NCBI GenBank assembly: GCA_002104985.1
Contig: MCGO01000089.1
Coordinates: 1-64,000, forward strand
DNA: 64,000 nt
Reading direction: 5' to 3'
Origin: Rhizoclosmatium globosum
Taxonomy: Eukaryota > Chytridiomycota > Chytridiomycetes > Chytridiales > Chytriomycetaceae
The notes under the pieces were generated by a model. It was given only the letters and a program-made list of their open reading frames with translations, ran no database searches and was not told the DNA's origin. The translations under genes were made by a program, and so were the position numbers. Shown piece after piece: positions 46,701-55,539 of this stretch; the first letter of the stretch is position 1, and the number at the start of each line of letters is the position of its first letter.

Positions 46701-47380
46701 TTGAGACACGATACAATCCTTTCTCTCTTTGTTTCGAAATCGTCTGGCTTGGGTGTGTCTCCAACAGGATTTAAACCTTGGGGGTAAATGCCAATATGAG
46801 GAGCTACGTCTGTTCCTGGTTGTGAAATGATTGTTATGTGAAGTCATTAGATATTGGTACATTTACCTAATGTTATTTTGTGTTTTGGGTTATGTGTCAG
46901 AAAGACATTTCTTTTTACAGTTAGTCCTTTAAAGTTTCCAAATTCGAGTTCTTGGGAAATCTCGAAAGTTTCATCGTGTGGTTTGCAGTCTGCCATTACA
47001 ATGGTTTCGATGCTTCTCTCGATTGGTACAATTCCGTGCTGTGCAGCCCAGGTCTTGTTAATGCGAGTGACTTGTGCACCGTCGTCTAGTGAACCCCAGT
47101 ATGAAATACCGTTGATTTGGACTTGTGTTGAGTAAACTGGCCCGGGTTTGATCAAGTTGCTTGGGCCTCCAACGTCTCTTGCGCTTGTTCCAGTACCGGG
47201 TTCCAAGACTGAAGCATGTAGATTTTTGTATATTGGGTTGTAGTCTTTTTCTTTCTGCACTTTTGGTGACTCTTCGTTGTTGGCTCGGCGATCTGGGGGG
47301 TCCCATGGTGATGCGACAGACGTTCTGGCCAAGATGCTGGTGATGAGAAGAATCCCGAGATATGCGAGTGAGACTTTCAT
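43769..47380 (-). CDS. pol: Protease-reverse transcriptase-RNase H-integrase-chromodomain polyprotein (spliced)
   Basis: Exon 47380-46867 joins 46815-43769 across a 51-bp intron (GTAAAT donor, CTAATGA branch-like site, CAACCAG acceptor), giving 1186 aa in one frame. Retropepsin: S-L-D-D-G-A (active Asp) and, across the splice, I-T-L-G-T-D. The RT catalytic box is Y-M-D-D at about residue 417, followed by an RNase H with A-C-D-A-S, E-T-D-H and D-Y-L-S-R, a zinc-binding H..H..C..C, and an integrase D..D..E (A-I-D-C-F, Q-S-D-N-G, A-E-R-H). The last 60 residues are a chromodomain (Y-L-V-Q-W-K...S-W-V-P), which marks chromoviruses and guides insertion to modified histones. The N-terminus looks like a signal peptide (K-V-S-L-A-Y-L-G-I-L-L-I-T-S), unexpected for a protease. 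Confidence 0.9.
46816..46866 (-). other. Candidate spliceosomal intron between protease and RT of the chromovirus
   Basis: 51 bp, GT..AG. It contains an in-frame TAA, so the unspliced RNA ends after the protease and the spliced RNA makes the full polyprotein. The phase (1) is kept exactly, and 61 codons between the splice and the first pol methionine-type codon are open. Confidence 0.7.
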
Positions 47381-47591
47381 TTTCTTTTTTTTTTACGCTA
47401 TAATACCGCGGCAACTCTTTGTGCATGCTTATTATATACTGGTTCAGTGGAAATCTCTTGTGCCGAGGGACAAAGATATTCGCATTTTGTTTGCAACTCT
47501 CTTGTGTTGGTAATTGCAAATCTTTTGTACTACTTTTTATTTAATATTGTGAAATGAATATTGATAAGAATTTTGGAGCTCTGACTGTTGA

Positions 47592-48923
47592 TTAGATTCC
47601 GTTCAAGAAGCCGTCAATGATATCGTCTGTTTCATTGTCGTCATTCTCCACGTCGTCGAGTTCAATGTGAATGCTACAGTTTTTCAGTGCTATTTGACGT
47701 TCGGTACGCAAATGAGGGTGTTTTCTGAAACAAACATCCTCGTCGTGGTTTGGATTTGGTCTTTCGTCTCCTTTGGCACGCAGTTCTAGACAATAACCGC
47801 ATTTTGGTCTTGTAGGTTTCTCAGCTGTTTGTCTTCGAGTTGCTGCATCACGTGCTCTTTTTTGGGCGTTACAGTCCTGGTTGGTGTGAGGTACTGTTGG
47901 GTGTAGAGTGCATTGATCTGCAATTGGAATGTAAACTCTTGGTGTTTCTCGTACTTGAAGCTGCCCATAAGCTCTTGGTTGTTGAGTAGTCGTTGAGTGG
48001 GCCGCTGATAGTTTACGGTGGTATTCTTCGACAGCTTTGAACCTTACATGCATAGTGTTAGCTTTCTCGCTCATTGCCATTGGATGCAATCTGGTTGGCA
48101 AGACTTGAATATAAAGATCTTCGAAATGATGATCGGGCATATAATTGACAGCCAGTTCCAAAGTGCTATGTAGGTCCTTGATTTCTTCTGTAGTCGCGTT
48201 CGGGGGCAAAGACAGGAGAGGGCTTAGTCTTTGTTTCATCTCTGTTCTGAAGTCTTTTCCGATTGATTCTTCTAGAAGTGCTGATGTCAAACTATCTGCA
48301 TTGTCATGGTCCCCAATGCGTCGGTGTGTCGAGCTATCAATTGTTTGAGCGAGCAATCCTGCGAGCTGGTGGCCTTTTTCATTGCTGTATAATTTGAGCA
48401 TCTTGCTGCATTCGTCTCCGTGGCGGAGAATGTCGACCACCGAAGCCGAAGCGCGTTTGTATTGTGGAGCGTTTGCTGGGAGTTTAAGAAATTTTGGTCT
48501 TTCTTTGGGTTCGGTCGTGTCTTGGTCTTTAACTTTTGCGTTAGGAGTGTTGTGAGAAGGTGGAAGGGACTTTGCTGCCATTGACAATCGTTCCTGGAGT
48601 GAATCGATTTCTTTCTTCTTGGCTGCTGCTTCTTGTGCTCTACCTTCATCTGCAAGATCCATAAAATCTACACGCGCCTTGAGCAGTAGTGTTGATAGGG
48701 TCTTGTGTGCCATCAATGCCTTGTCTTGCAACTTCCTTTCGTTTTCTTCTTCTAAGTGGGCTTTCTTCGCGTTTTCGGCTAGGATGTACGATCTATTCAT
48801 GTCAATGAACTGTAGAGTGGCATTGTCATCGAAACCAAGCTTATTGCCAATTGCTTGCCGTTTAGTCGGTGTGGTGATGGCTTCGTCGAGTTCTTCAAGG
48901 GTTAGGGGTTTGTCTTGGGCCAT
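47592..48923 (-). CDS. gag: Gag capsid/nucleocapsid protein of the chromovirus
   Basis: 443 aa, on the same strand as pol and ending 211 bases before its start. It is a helical, charged protein with a coiled-coil-prone N-terminal third, a central capsid-like part and, near residues 375-405, a Cys/His pattern C-G-Y-C-x(n)-H-x(n)-C that may replace the usual CCHC knuckle. It packages element RNA in cytosolic particles. Gag and pol are not in one frame. How pol is expressed is unclear: a separate ATG at 47380 or splicing from gag are both possible. Confidence 0.85.
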   Translation of the reverse strand: MAQDKPLTLEELDEAITTPTKRQAIGNKLGFDDNATLQFIDMNRSYILAENAKKAHLEEENERKLQDKALMAHKTLSTLLLKARVDFMDLADEGRAQEAAAKKKEIDSLQERLSMAAKSLPPSHNTPNAKVKDQDTTEPKERPKFLKLPANAPQYKRASASVVDILRHGDECSKMLKLYSNEKGHQLAGLLAQTIDSSTHRRIGDHDNADSLTSALLEESIGKDFRTEMKQRLSPLLSLPPNATTEEIKDLHSTLELAVNYMPDHHFEDLYIQVLPTRLHPMAMSEKANTMHVRFKAVEEYHRKLSAAHSTTTQQPRAYGQLQVRETPRVYIPIADQCTLHPTVPHTNQDCNAQKRARDAATRRQTAEKPTRPKCGYCLELRAKGDERPNPNHDEDVCFRKHPHLRTERQIALKNCSIHIELDDVENDDNETDDIIDGFLNGI

Positions 48924-49642
48924 TACTATTGTTTCTGTGTCAAATTATTGTTTTACAATTGTTAGTTAGGCTCCTTTTTTATGGTATTGGTCTCCTTTGT
49001 TTGGCTCGGTTAGTGTTTGTTTCATGTTAGTTGTTTGTTTCTATCTCGTTTCTTTGATTGTTTGGGGAAGAGTCTTTGTGTAAAATGTCATGTTTTTGTG
49101 TGTTTTGGGTTGGCAATCCTGTATCTTTCTTTGTTCCACAGTGCCGAGTTGCTGGGTGTACTCCTGAGTGAATTGCATTCCATTGTCCGCTTATGTGCGT
49201 GAGTTACTCCTTTATGTCCTTTGTTTGATTTATGCGTCACGTGATTTGAGTTATTCCTTTGTCTGTATTTTGGTTACTGTGGGTTATCGTTGACCGTGCG
49301 AGGCGAGTTATAGTATTGATCAGGCGAACACAGTCGGGCACTAGGCTTCGCTGTTGCATCAATCGGGCACCAATCGGGCACGGAGCTTCGTTGGGCTTCG
49401 TTGAGCGTGTTCTATTCCTTCTCGTGGAGTCGATGTACACCAATCGGGCACCAATCGGGCACGGAGCTTCGTTGGGCTTCGTTGTGTCGTACTCTATCCC
49501 GCTATACCAATCTGCTCTGCATCTGCCATTAAAGGTTTGATGTTATAGTTCTTTATTTCTTGTTGTAGTATAGTGATGTTCGAAATAATCTGATTGTAAA
49601 ATGTGGGTTACTAATCAGATAGTGGAAACTCAAGGGAAAAAA
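48924..49642 (-). other. 5' leader of the chromovirus with internal direct repeats
   Basis: Untranslated leader between the 5' LTR and gag. A unit of about 35 bases beginning CACCAATCGGGCACGGAGC occurs at 49368-49403 and again at 49440-49477, with a partial third copy at 49359. It might act in packaging or dimerisation. The plus-strand frames here are not genes. Confidence 0.6.
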
Positions 49643-49741
49643 TGTGGACTCCATAGGACTTAGCGATACATTAGAGAGTCCCTTGGATATCCATTGTTTA
49701 TTATATTGTTCTGGAAGCATGAAAAGTATAACACGACGACA
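49643..49741 (-). repeat. 5' LTR of the chromovirus (99 bp)
   Basis: Identical to 43585-43683. The CAATT target duplication follows at 49742-49746. Confidence 0.95.
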
Positions 49742-50721
49742 CAATTCATGGACCTGACCACCCATCCACACTCTTATCCATGCTCAACCTAGGTCTCTTT
49801 TACATATCCCAAAGAGACTTTATCCGCGCAGAAGAACTCCTTCAAGAATGCTTGGAAACCAGAAAACGCGTGTTGGGTCCAGAACACCCAGACACAATCA
49901 ATTCGCACTACAACATCATCGCGCTCCGAAACGCAGAAGGAAACATCCCAGAAGCATCACGATTGACAGTCCAACTCCTTCAAGACCATACAAAGCCTGT
50001 TGTCGAGTTCTTGCGCGCCCAGAAACAGTTCGCATCCGCTGAAGCATTGGTCAAAATTCGCATCAATCACCTCACAAAAGAGAACGGCCCTAGCCACGCC
50101 TCAACCCTAGCCGCGATAGACATCTTAGCCCAGTTATACCAATCCCAAGACAAATACACCGACTCCGAGCTCCTCATTCGCCAAAACCTCGAAACCCGAA
50201 AGCAAACTCTTGGACCACATCATGAAGACACGCTCGCATCCATGTACAAACTCGGTCTCGTTCTTTGGTTACAAGATCGATACGACGCGTCTGAACGCGT
50301 GTTTTTCGAGGCGCTTGAGATTAGAAGGAAGGTTTTTGGTGGTCAGCATGAAAAGACAAAGGAACTTGTTGATGTGATTGTGGCGTGTTATCAGTCTGTG
50401 GGACGGTTTGATGACGGAGATGAATTGCGGGCCAAATACTCAACGTTGTGATAAGGAGAATAAAATGTATGTGAAGCTTAGAGCTCGTCAACCTGCAACA
50501 CTAAAAATTGCACTCAAGGAATTGAGTCAAAACAGTTTAATATCACATGCTGTATCGAAATGTTAAAACATTCTGTCCTTAAGTCTCCAAAGTCGGCCGT
50601 GCATAACAGCGGTTGATTGACTTGAGATAGCCCGTTTCAGTTTCGTCACCACCTAAAACATGACAACTCGCTGCCCCAACAACTCACCATCCGTCTCCGC
50701 ACCTCCACCACCAGCAAAACG

Positions 50722-50795
50722 TGCTCTTGACCAGAGTCGAACTGGTGACCTTCGGATTATGAGACCGACGCTTTGACCAACTAAGCCACAAGAGC
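50722..50795 (-). tRNA. tRNA-Met (CAT), copy 2
   Basis: Same 74-nt gene as at 37780 with one D-loop change (GGTCAAAGC in place of GGTTAAAGC). Part of duplication unit 1, downstream of the TIR-like/TPR gene and on the opposite strand. Confidence 0.9.
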
Positions 50796-51109
50796 ACATT
50801 ATATGAATGATTACGTAATATAGGACTCAAATATTATTTTAGAGTGTGATATATAATAATAAATCATACGGATTTCACAGCAATTGGTGGAGAATTAATC
50901 TAAGTTACGTATATTTATTGCCATAAGAAAACGCATGCTATCCTGGTTCTCTTTACCTGGATGCATTGCCTTTTTATCCTCCCCTTCAAGTATCGTGGAT
51001 TCTTTGTCGATGATATCATAATGGATTCGAAATCCAATCACAAGCCAACACATGTACAAAATAGTCTCCCGATTTTCCCCGCTCAGCCAGCAAAACCATC
51101 CCAAACTTG

Positions 51110-51677
51110 CACATGTCAAATGACTCTCCTGCCCTCTTAGCTAAACCGGGCACACCCGAAATGCGTTCTCTCTTCTCCATTGCCCCAGATGTAACTCCAA
51201 CAAACAATGGCTCCTTCGGAACAGTGCCCAAATCCGTCCTCAACTACAAAATCGACTGGCTAAAGCGAATCGATTCCAATGCAGACGTTTACTTCAACTA
51301 CGAATACGATGCTGAGCTTGACAGAGCGCTTCTCCCCGTGGCCAAGGTGCTTGGGCTTTCTGACGTCGAAGATATCGTGTTTGTGGGAGGTGCGACGCAA
51401 GGTGTCAATGCGGTTTTGAAGAGTTTGAAGCCAGTGAGTACTTTATCTTTGGTCGGGTTTCGTATGCTTTTTGTCTAATACAGTGACGGATAGATTTTGA
51501 GAGCTCAGGGACGACTTCCTTCTACAAAACGCCAATTTATATTCATGATGTCCACCACATACATTCAAGTAGCTGGTGCGATTCGTCACACGTGTTTGAA
51601 TGATGGATTCGAGGTTTTGGAGTTGCCTGTGATATTTCCAATGAGCGAAGCCGAATTACTCTCTCGCGTTGCAGGTT
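51110..51677 (+). pseudogene. Class V aminotransferase (isopenicillin-N-epimerase-like), 5' half, cut by duplication
   Basis: M-S-N-D-S start; L/T-N-N-G-S-F-G-x-V-P-K-S-V-L and G-A-T-Q-G-V-N-A-V-L are the PLP-fold landmarks of class V aminotransferases. A GTGAGT intron begins at 51434, and the next exon (from 51495) reads T-T-Y-I-Q-V-A-G-A-I-R-H-T to S-E-A-E-L-L-S-R-V-A, where the gene stops matching at 51677 and unit 2 begins. The PLP lysine is absent here and lies in the downstream half (55540-56722). Such enzymes act on amino-acid derivatives (epimerase or desulfurase chemistry); the substrate is unknown. Confidence 0.75.
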
Positions 51678-51828
51678 AAGAACGGTTGGTTCTAGCAACT
51701 GATTCGTAGGATACAACAGCGTGTCCTTGTATTTTAGTTATGGAAAAGAGTCTTTTGGAGACTCCGAGTGCTTCAAAGTTCCGACCATGTGGTTCCTTCC
51801 GTGGCGGGTTGGCCAACTCTGTTAACAT
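51678..51828 (-). pseudogene. First-exon fragment of GT2 copy 2 at the duplication junction
   Basis: On the minus strand ATG 51828 reads M-L-T-E-L-A-N-P-P-R-K through G-H-A-V-V-S-Y-E-S to R-T-N-R-S, matching copy 1 (G-H-A-V-V-C-Y-E-A). It then runs into the aminotransferase at 51677. It keeps the frame that the full copy has lost. Confidence 0.75.
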
Positions 51829-52315
51829 TTCAGGTCAAGTTTTTGTTTCAAGCAGATAACACCCTTTTGTGCGTTGTGATTTGGCATACTGATCTCCGGA
51901 TAAATTAGTATTCAAACTTGAACTTGAACTTTCTGACACTGAACTGGATAAACTTGAAATTGCCAACGAACGGAGAATACCTGCCATTCTACTGATTTTC
52001 TTTGTTTTGGGCATTAATTGTGAGACTTGAACAAAGATCGCCAAAGTATAAATTTTAAAACTTGAACTTGAACTGAAAAACCCATAGCAATCTGGAGATA
52101 ATGAAAAAGAAGTTTCATGATAAGGGCATTGTTAATTCCAGCCTCCGGTTGAAAATCGCCCCAGTGATTGTTTGTTCAAGTAAGGAAGAAGACAAACACG
52201 AAAGCAAAACAGAGTCATCGCTCTTTTAATCCTACATACATTTAGATAAGCACAGGACGAATAAGGAAGAAAGAGAAGGAAACCAATTGTTTCAAAAGAG
52301 TCCGAAAGTTGAGCC

Positions 52316-52775
52316 ATGCAAATCACGATACCAACAACATCGCGCCATCCAACGAGCGACGGCCTTCTTTCCACACCGACTTCCAGCTCTGAGTTCGCCC
52401 TGATTGAAGTCCAAGGCGCCGTTGAAAGCGCCGGCGGAGTGAGCCTTGGAGGAGCGAGTCTGGGCCTGGTCGAGTTTGACGAGGTTTGTCTGTTCTTTCC
52501 TGTTCTTTCCTGGGTTTCCTCGCTTGCTTTAACCCAACTTTAACCCTAACTATGCCTTCGAATAGGGCACTCCGACTTTGATAATCGGTCGTCATAAACT
52601 CAGAGGAAAGATGGAAACTCTCAAACTCCCTCTCGCTGTCCTTCGCCAGGAACCAGGATCAAACACCGACCTCCTCTGCGTAATCAAATACAAATATATA
52701 TTCTCAGATAGACCTGTTCCCATTCTGTCAGAGGCAAATGTTGGACTGGCTCAGCTTGCGAAACAGAAGCGATGA
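52316..52775 (+). CDS. CTF8: CTF8, Ctf18-RFC clamp-loader subunit, copy B (intact)
   Basis: Exons 52316-52483 and 52566-52775, in phase, 125 aa. Landmarks of Ctf8/CHTF8: F-A-L-I-E-V-Q-G, L-G-x-V-E-F-D-E, then G-T-P-T-L-I-I-G-R-H-K-L-R-G-K and L-K-L-P-L-A-V-L. The length matches the human protein (about 121 aa). Ctf8 with Dcc1 and Ctf18 forms an alternative PCNA loader in the nucleus needed for sister-chromatid cohesion. The intron contains a degenerate telomere-like TTTAACCCTAACT. Copy A is frame-shifted, so this is likely the working copy. Confidence 0.85.
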
Positions 52776-52881
52776 CTCTTTTTCACTTCCCCTTTTCTTC
52801 AGATTTCTGAAATATACTATATACATGTTATTTTGGTTGTTTATGGAGAGATTCGTGGAGATTAATTAATACTTCGTGGAA

Positions 52882-55125
52882 ATGGTTCGACAAAGTCCGC
52901 TAGCGACGATATCAAGTCTCTTACGCGGTAGAGCGTCCGCAATCAATAACAAAGGAGGTGAGAATATTGCGTCCTGGATTTGAAGCTTGGCGCTCCCTCT
53001 TTGGCTGTTTAACGTTATATTAAGTATCCAATCACAGCAGTACAAGTCGCCGCAAAAGACAATGTTGTCGATCCAGAGCGAGCTGCGATGGTAAGCAATC
53101 AATGCGCTTGCTCTCTTGTTCACAACAGATTGATTTCTAATGAGTCCCTGTTACAGGCGGATCCCAAAACCTTCTCAATCAAAGGTCTTCCGCTGTCCTA
53201 CATCATTGAACTAATTGTTGATTGGGGCGGAGTCGCAGCCATCCAAGATCTGACCACAACCCAAATCTGCGAACGATTCCTCAAGCCAATCACCGAACAA
53301 TCCGGCCTCTCTCTCTGCGCACAACTGTTTCTCTCAAACGCTCAATTCAAAGGCAACCCACTCGTCCAAGACGCTTCTTGGTTCATCTCCCACGCATGGC
53401 AGTACAAATTCACCGAGACTATCGACTCAATCCTTGCTTTTGCCAAGACGGAAAACCTGGATCCATCCACAATGATCATCTGGTTCGACCTGTTCTCAAA
53501 CTCCCAACACAACACAGCTGCAAAGCCTTTCGACTGGTGGCAGACCGTGTTCATGAACGCCATCAAATCAATCCACAACGTCGTGATGGTAATCCATCCA
53601 TGGGAAAACCCGATCCCCTTAAAACGCGTGTGGTGCATCTTTGAAGTATACGCATGTACCATAACGTCCAGTAACTTCCATATTGCAATGACAAGTCAAG
53701 AAGAACTCACATTTATTGACGCTTTACACACTCCCGAACGATTCCATACCGTTCTTGCAAATATCAACAGCCACAAGAGTGAAAGTTGGAACCCAAGTGA
53801 CCGTGATTCCATTTTTGAAGTCATCCAACAAACAGTTGGGTTTGTTGCTCTTGATCGCCTCGTGTTTGATACAATCTCGAATTGGGTTTTATCGTCCATC
53901 CAAAAACTCATGAAACCATACGACAAGGAATCTGAAACATATTTGATTTTGATGGCTGTGTTGGGAGGGTGTCTGAGACTGCAAGGACGGTACCAAGAAG
54001 CCGAGGAGATTCTCGAGAAATGCGTTGAACGATGGAAGAGAGTGTTTGGAGCCAATGAGCCCAATACGTTCTCTGCCATGAATTTCTTGGGATTAGTGTA
54101 TCAAGAACAAGGAAAACTCGCAGACGCTCTTCCAATCTTTACAGAATGCCTTGAAGGCCAAACACGTCTTCACGGAACTGACGACCTTCGCACTCTTCGA
54201 ACCATGAATCATCTTGGCATGGTGTACCAGAATATGGGTAACTTCAAGGAAGCAGAGTCAATCTTTCGCGAATGCAGAGTCGCTGCAACAAAGCTGTTTG
54301 GCGAAACCGATCTCGAAACCCTACGATACACATCAAACTTAGCCCACTCCCTCCAAACCCAATCCAAGTTCTCCGAAGCAGAACCACTCCTTATCCAATG
54401 TCTCTCCGTATTCAAAACAATTCACGGACCCGACCACCCATCCACACTCTTATCCATGCTCAACCTAGGTCTCTTTTACATCTCCCAAAAAGACTTTATT
54501 CGTGCAGAAGAACTCCTTCAAGAATGCTTGGAAACCAGAAAACGCGTCTTGGGTCCAGAACACCCAGACACAATCAATTCGCATTACAACATCATCGCGC
54601 TCCGGAACGCAGAAGGAAACATCCCAGAAGCATCACGATTGACAGTCCAACTCCTTCAAGACCATACAAACCTGTTGTCGAGTTCTTACGAGCCCAGAAA
54701 CAGTTCGCATCCGCTGAAGCATTGGTCAAAGTTCGCATCAATCACCTCACAAAAGAGAACGGCCCTAACCACGCCTCAACCCTAGCCGCGATAGACATCT
54801 TAGCCCAGTTATACCAATCCCAAGACAAATACAACGACTCCGAGCTCCTCATTCGCCAAAACCTCGAAACCCGGACACAAACTCTTGGACCACATCACGA
54901 AGACACGCTCACATCCATGTACAAACTCGGTCTCGTTCTTTGGTTACAAGATCAATACGACGCGTCTGAACGCGTGTTTTTCGAGGCGCTTGAGATTAGA
55001 AGGAAGGTTTTTGGTGGTGAGCATGAAAAGACAAAGGAACTTGTTGATGTGATTGTGCGTGTTATCAGTCTGTGGGACGGTTTGATGACGCAGATGAATT
55101 GCGGGCCAAATACTCAACGTTGTGA
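52882..55125 (+). CDS. TIR-like domain/TPR (kinesin-light-chain-like) protein, copy B
   Basis: Exons 52882-52957, 53038-53090 and 53157-55125 (introns 80 and 66 bp, in phase). The first 25 residues are Ser/Arg/Leu-rich and lack acids, like a mitochondrial presequence, but this is weak. Residues about 115-215 form a TIR-like fold: D-A-S-W-F-I-S-H-A-W, I-W-F-D-L-F, V-M-V-I-H-P-W and R-V-W-C-I-F-E, where the Glu corresponds to the TIR catalytic position. From about residue 310 there are tetratricopeptide units of the kinesin-light-chain type (A-x-x-I-F-x-E-C-L, G-P-x-H-P-x-T). TIR or TIR-like plus TPR is a known sensor layout; the function here is inferred. Missing single bases near 54670 and 55056 shift frame against copy A. 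Confidence 0.8.
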
Positions 55126-55395
55126 TAAGGAGAATAAAATGTATGTGAAGCTTAGAGCTCGTCAACCTGCAACACTAAAAATTGCACTCAAGGAATTGAG
55201 TCAGAACAGTCTAATATCACATACTGTATCGAAATGTTAAAACATTCTGTCCTTAAGTCTCCAAAGTCGGCCGTGCATAACAGCGGTTGATTGACTTGAG
55301 ATAGCCCGTTTCAGTTTCGTCACCACCTAAAACATGACAACTCGCTGCCCCAACAACTCACCATCCGTCTCCGCACCTCCACCACCAGCAAAACG

Positions 55396-55469
55396 TGCTC
55401 TTGACCAGAGTCGAACTGGTGACCTTCGGATTATGAGACCGACGCTTTGACCAACTAAGCCACAAGAGC
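55396..55469 (-). tRNA. tRNA-Met (CAT), copy 3
   Basis: Identical to the copy at 50722-50795, as expected of duplication unit 2. Regions 55126-55395 and 55470-55539 hold no other feature. Confidence 0.9.
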
Positions 55470-55539
55470 ACATCTGAGAAATGATTACGTAATATAGGAA
55501 TCAAATATTACTTTAGAATACAATCAGCTCAAGCCCATT

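Larger units (their letters stand above)
43585..49741 (-). mobile_element. Full-length Ty3-type LTR retrotransposon (chromovirus), 6157 bp
   Basis: Flanked by 99-bp LTRs with TG..CA ends and by CAATT direct repeats. Coding strand is minus: gag (48923-47592), then protease-RT-RNaseH-integrase-chromodomain (47380-43769). The LTRs are identical over 99 bases, so insertion is recent. The empty site survives as CAATT at 54418-54422 in the duplicated gene. Just after the 5' LTR (minus strand) the sequence is T-rich and does not start with TGG, so the usual tRNA primer site is not evident; a self-priming mode is possible. Confidence 0.95.
42045..50451 (+). pseudogene. TIR-like/TPR (kinesin-light-chain-like) gene, copy A, interrupted by a retrotransposon
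   Basis: Exons 42045-42120, 42201-42253 and 42320-43584 are followed, after the inserted element, by 49747-50451. The protein would match copy B (52882-55125): a basic Ser/Arg-rich N-terminus, a TIR-like domain with F-I-S-H-A-W and W-C-I-F-E, and a tetratricopeptide array. The chromovirus (43585-49741) sits after F-K-T-I in the TPR array with a CAATT target duplication (43580-43584, 49742-49746). One further base is missing near 42465. The C-terminus here reads to K-Y-S-T-L at 50451, which is probably the true ancestral end, since copy B shifts frame near 55058. Without splicing of the whole element the product stops at 43605. Confidence 0.8.
40871..51677 (+). repeat. Segmental tandem duplication, unit 1
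   Basis: The unit starts inside exon 1 of GT2 copy 2 and ends inside the aminotransferase gene. Its sequence is repeated from 51678. Without the retrotransposon insertion it is about 4.6 kb and carries CTF8, the TIR-like/TPR gene, tRNA-Met and the 5' half of the aminotransferase. Confidence 0.85.

Noticed and set aside
47058..47519. 153-aa frame overlapping the retropepsin
   Set aside because: Antiphase frame of the protease region without motifs.
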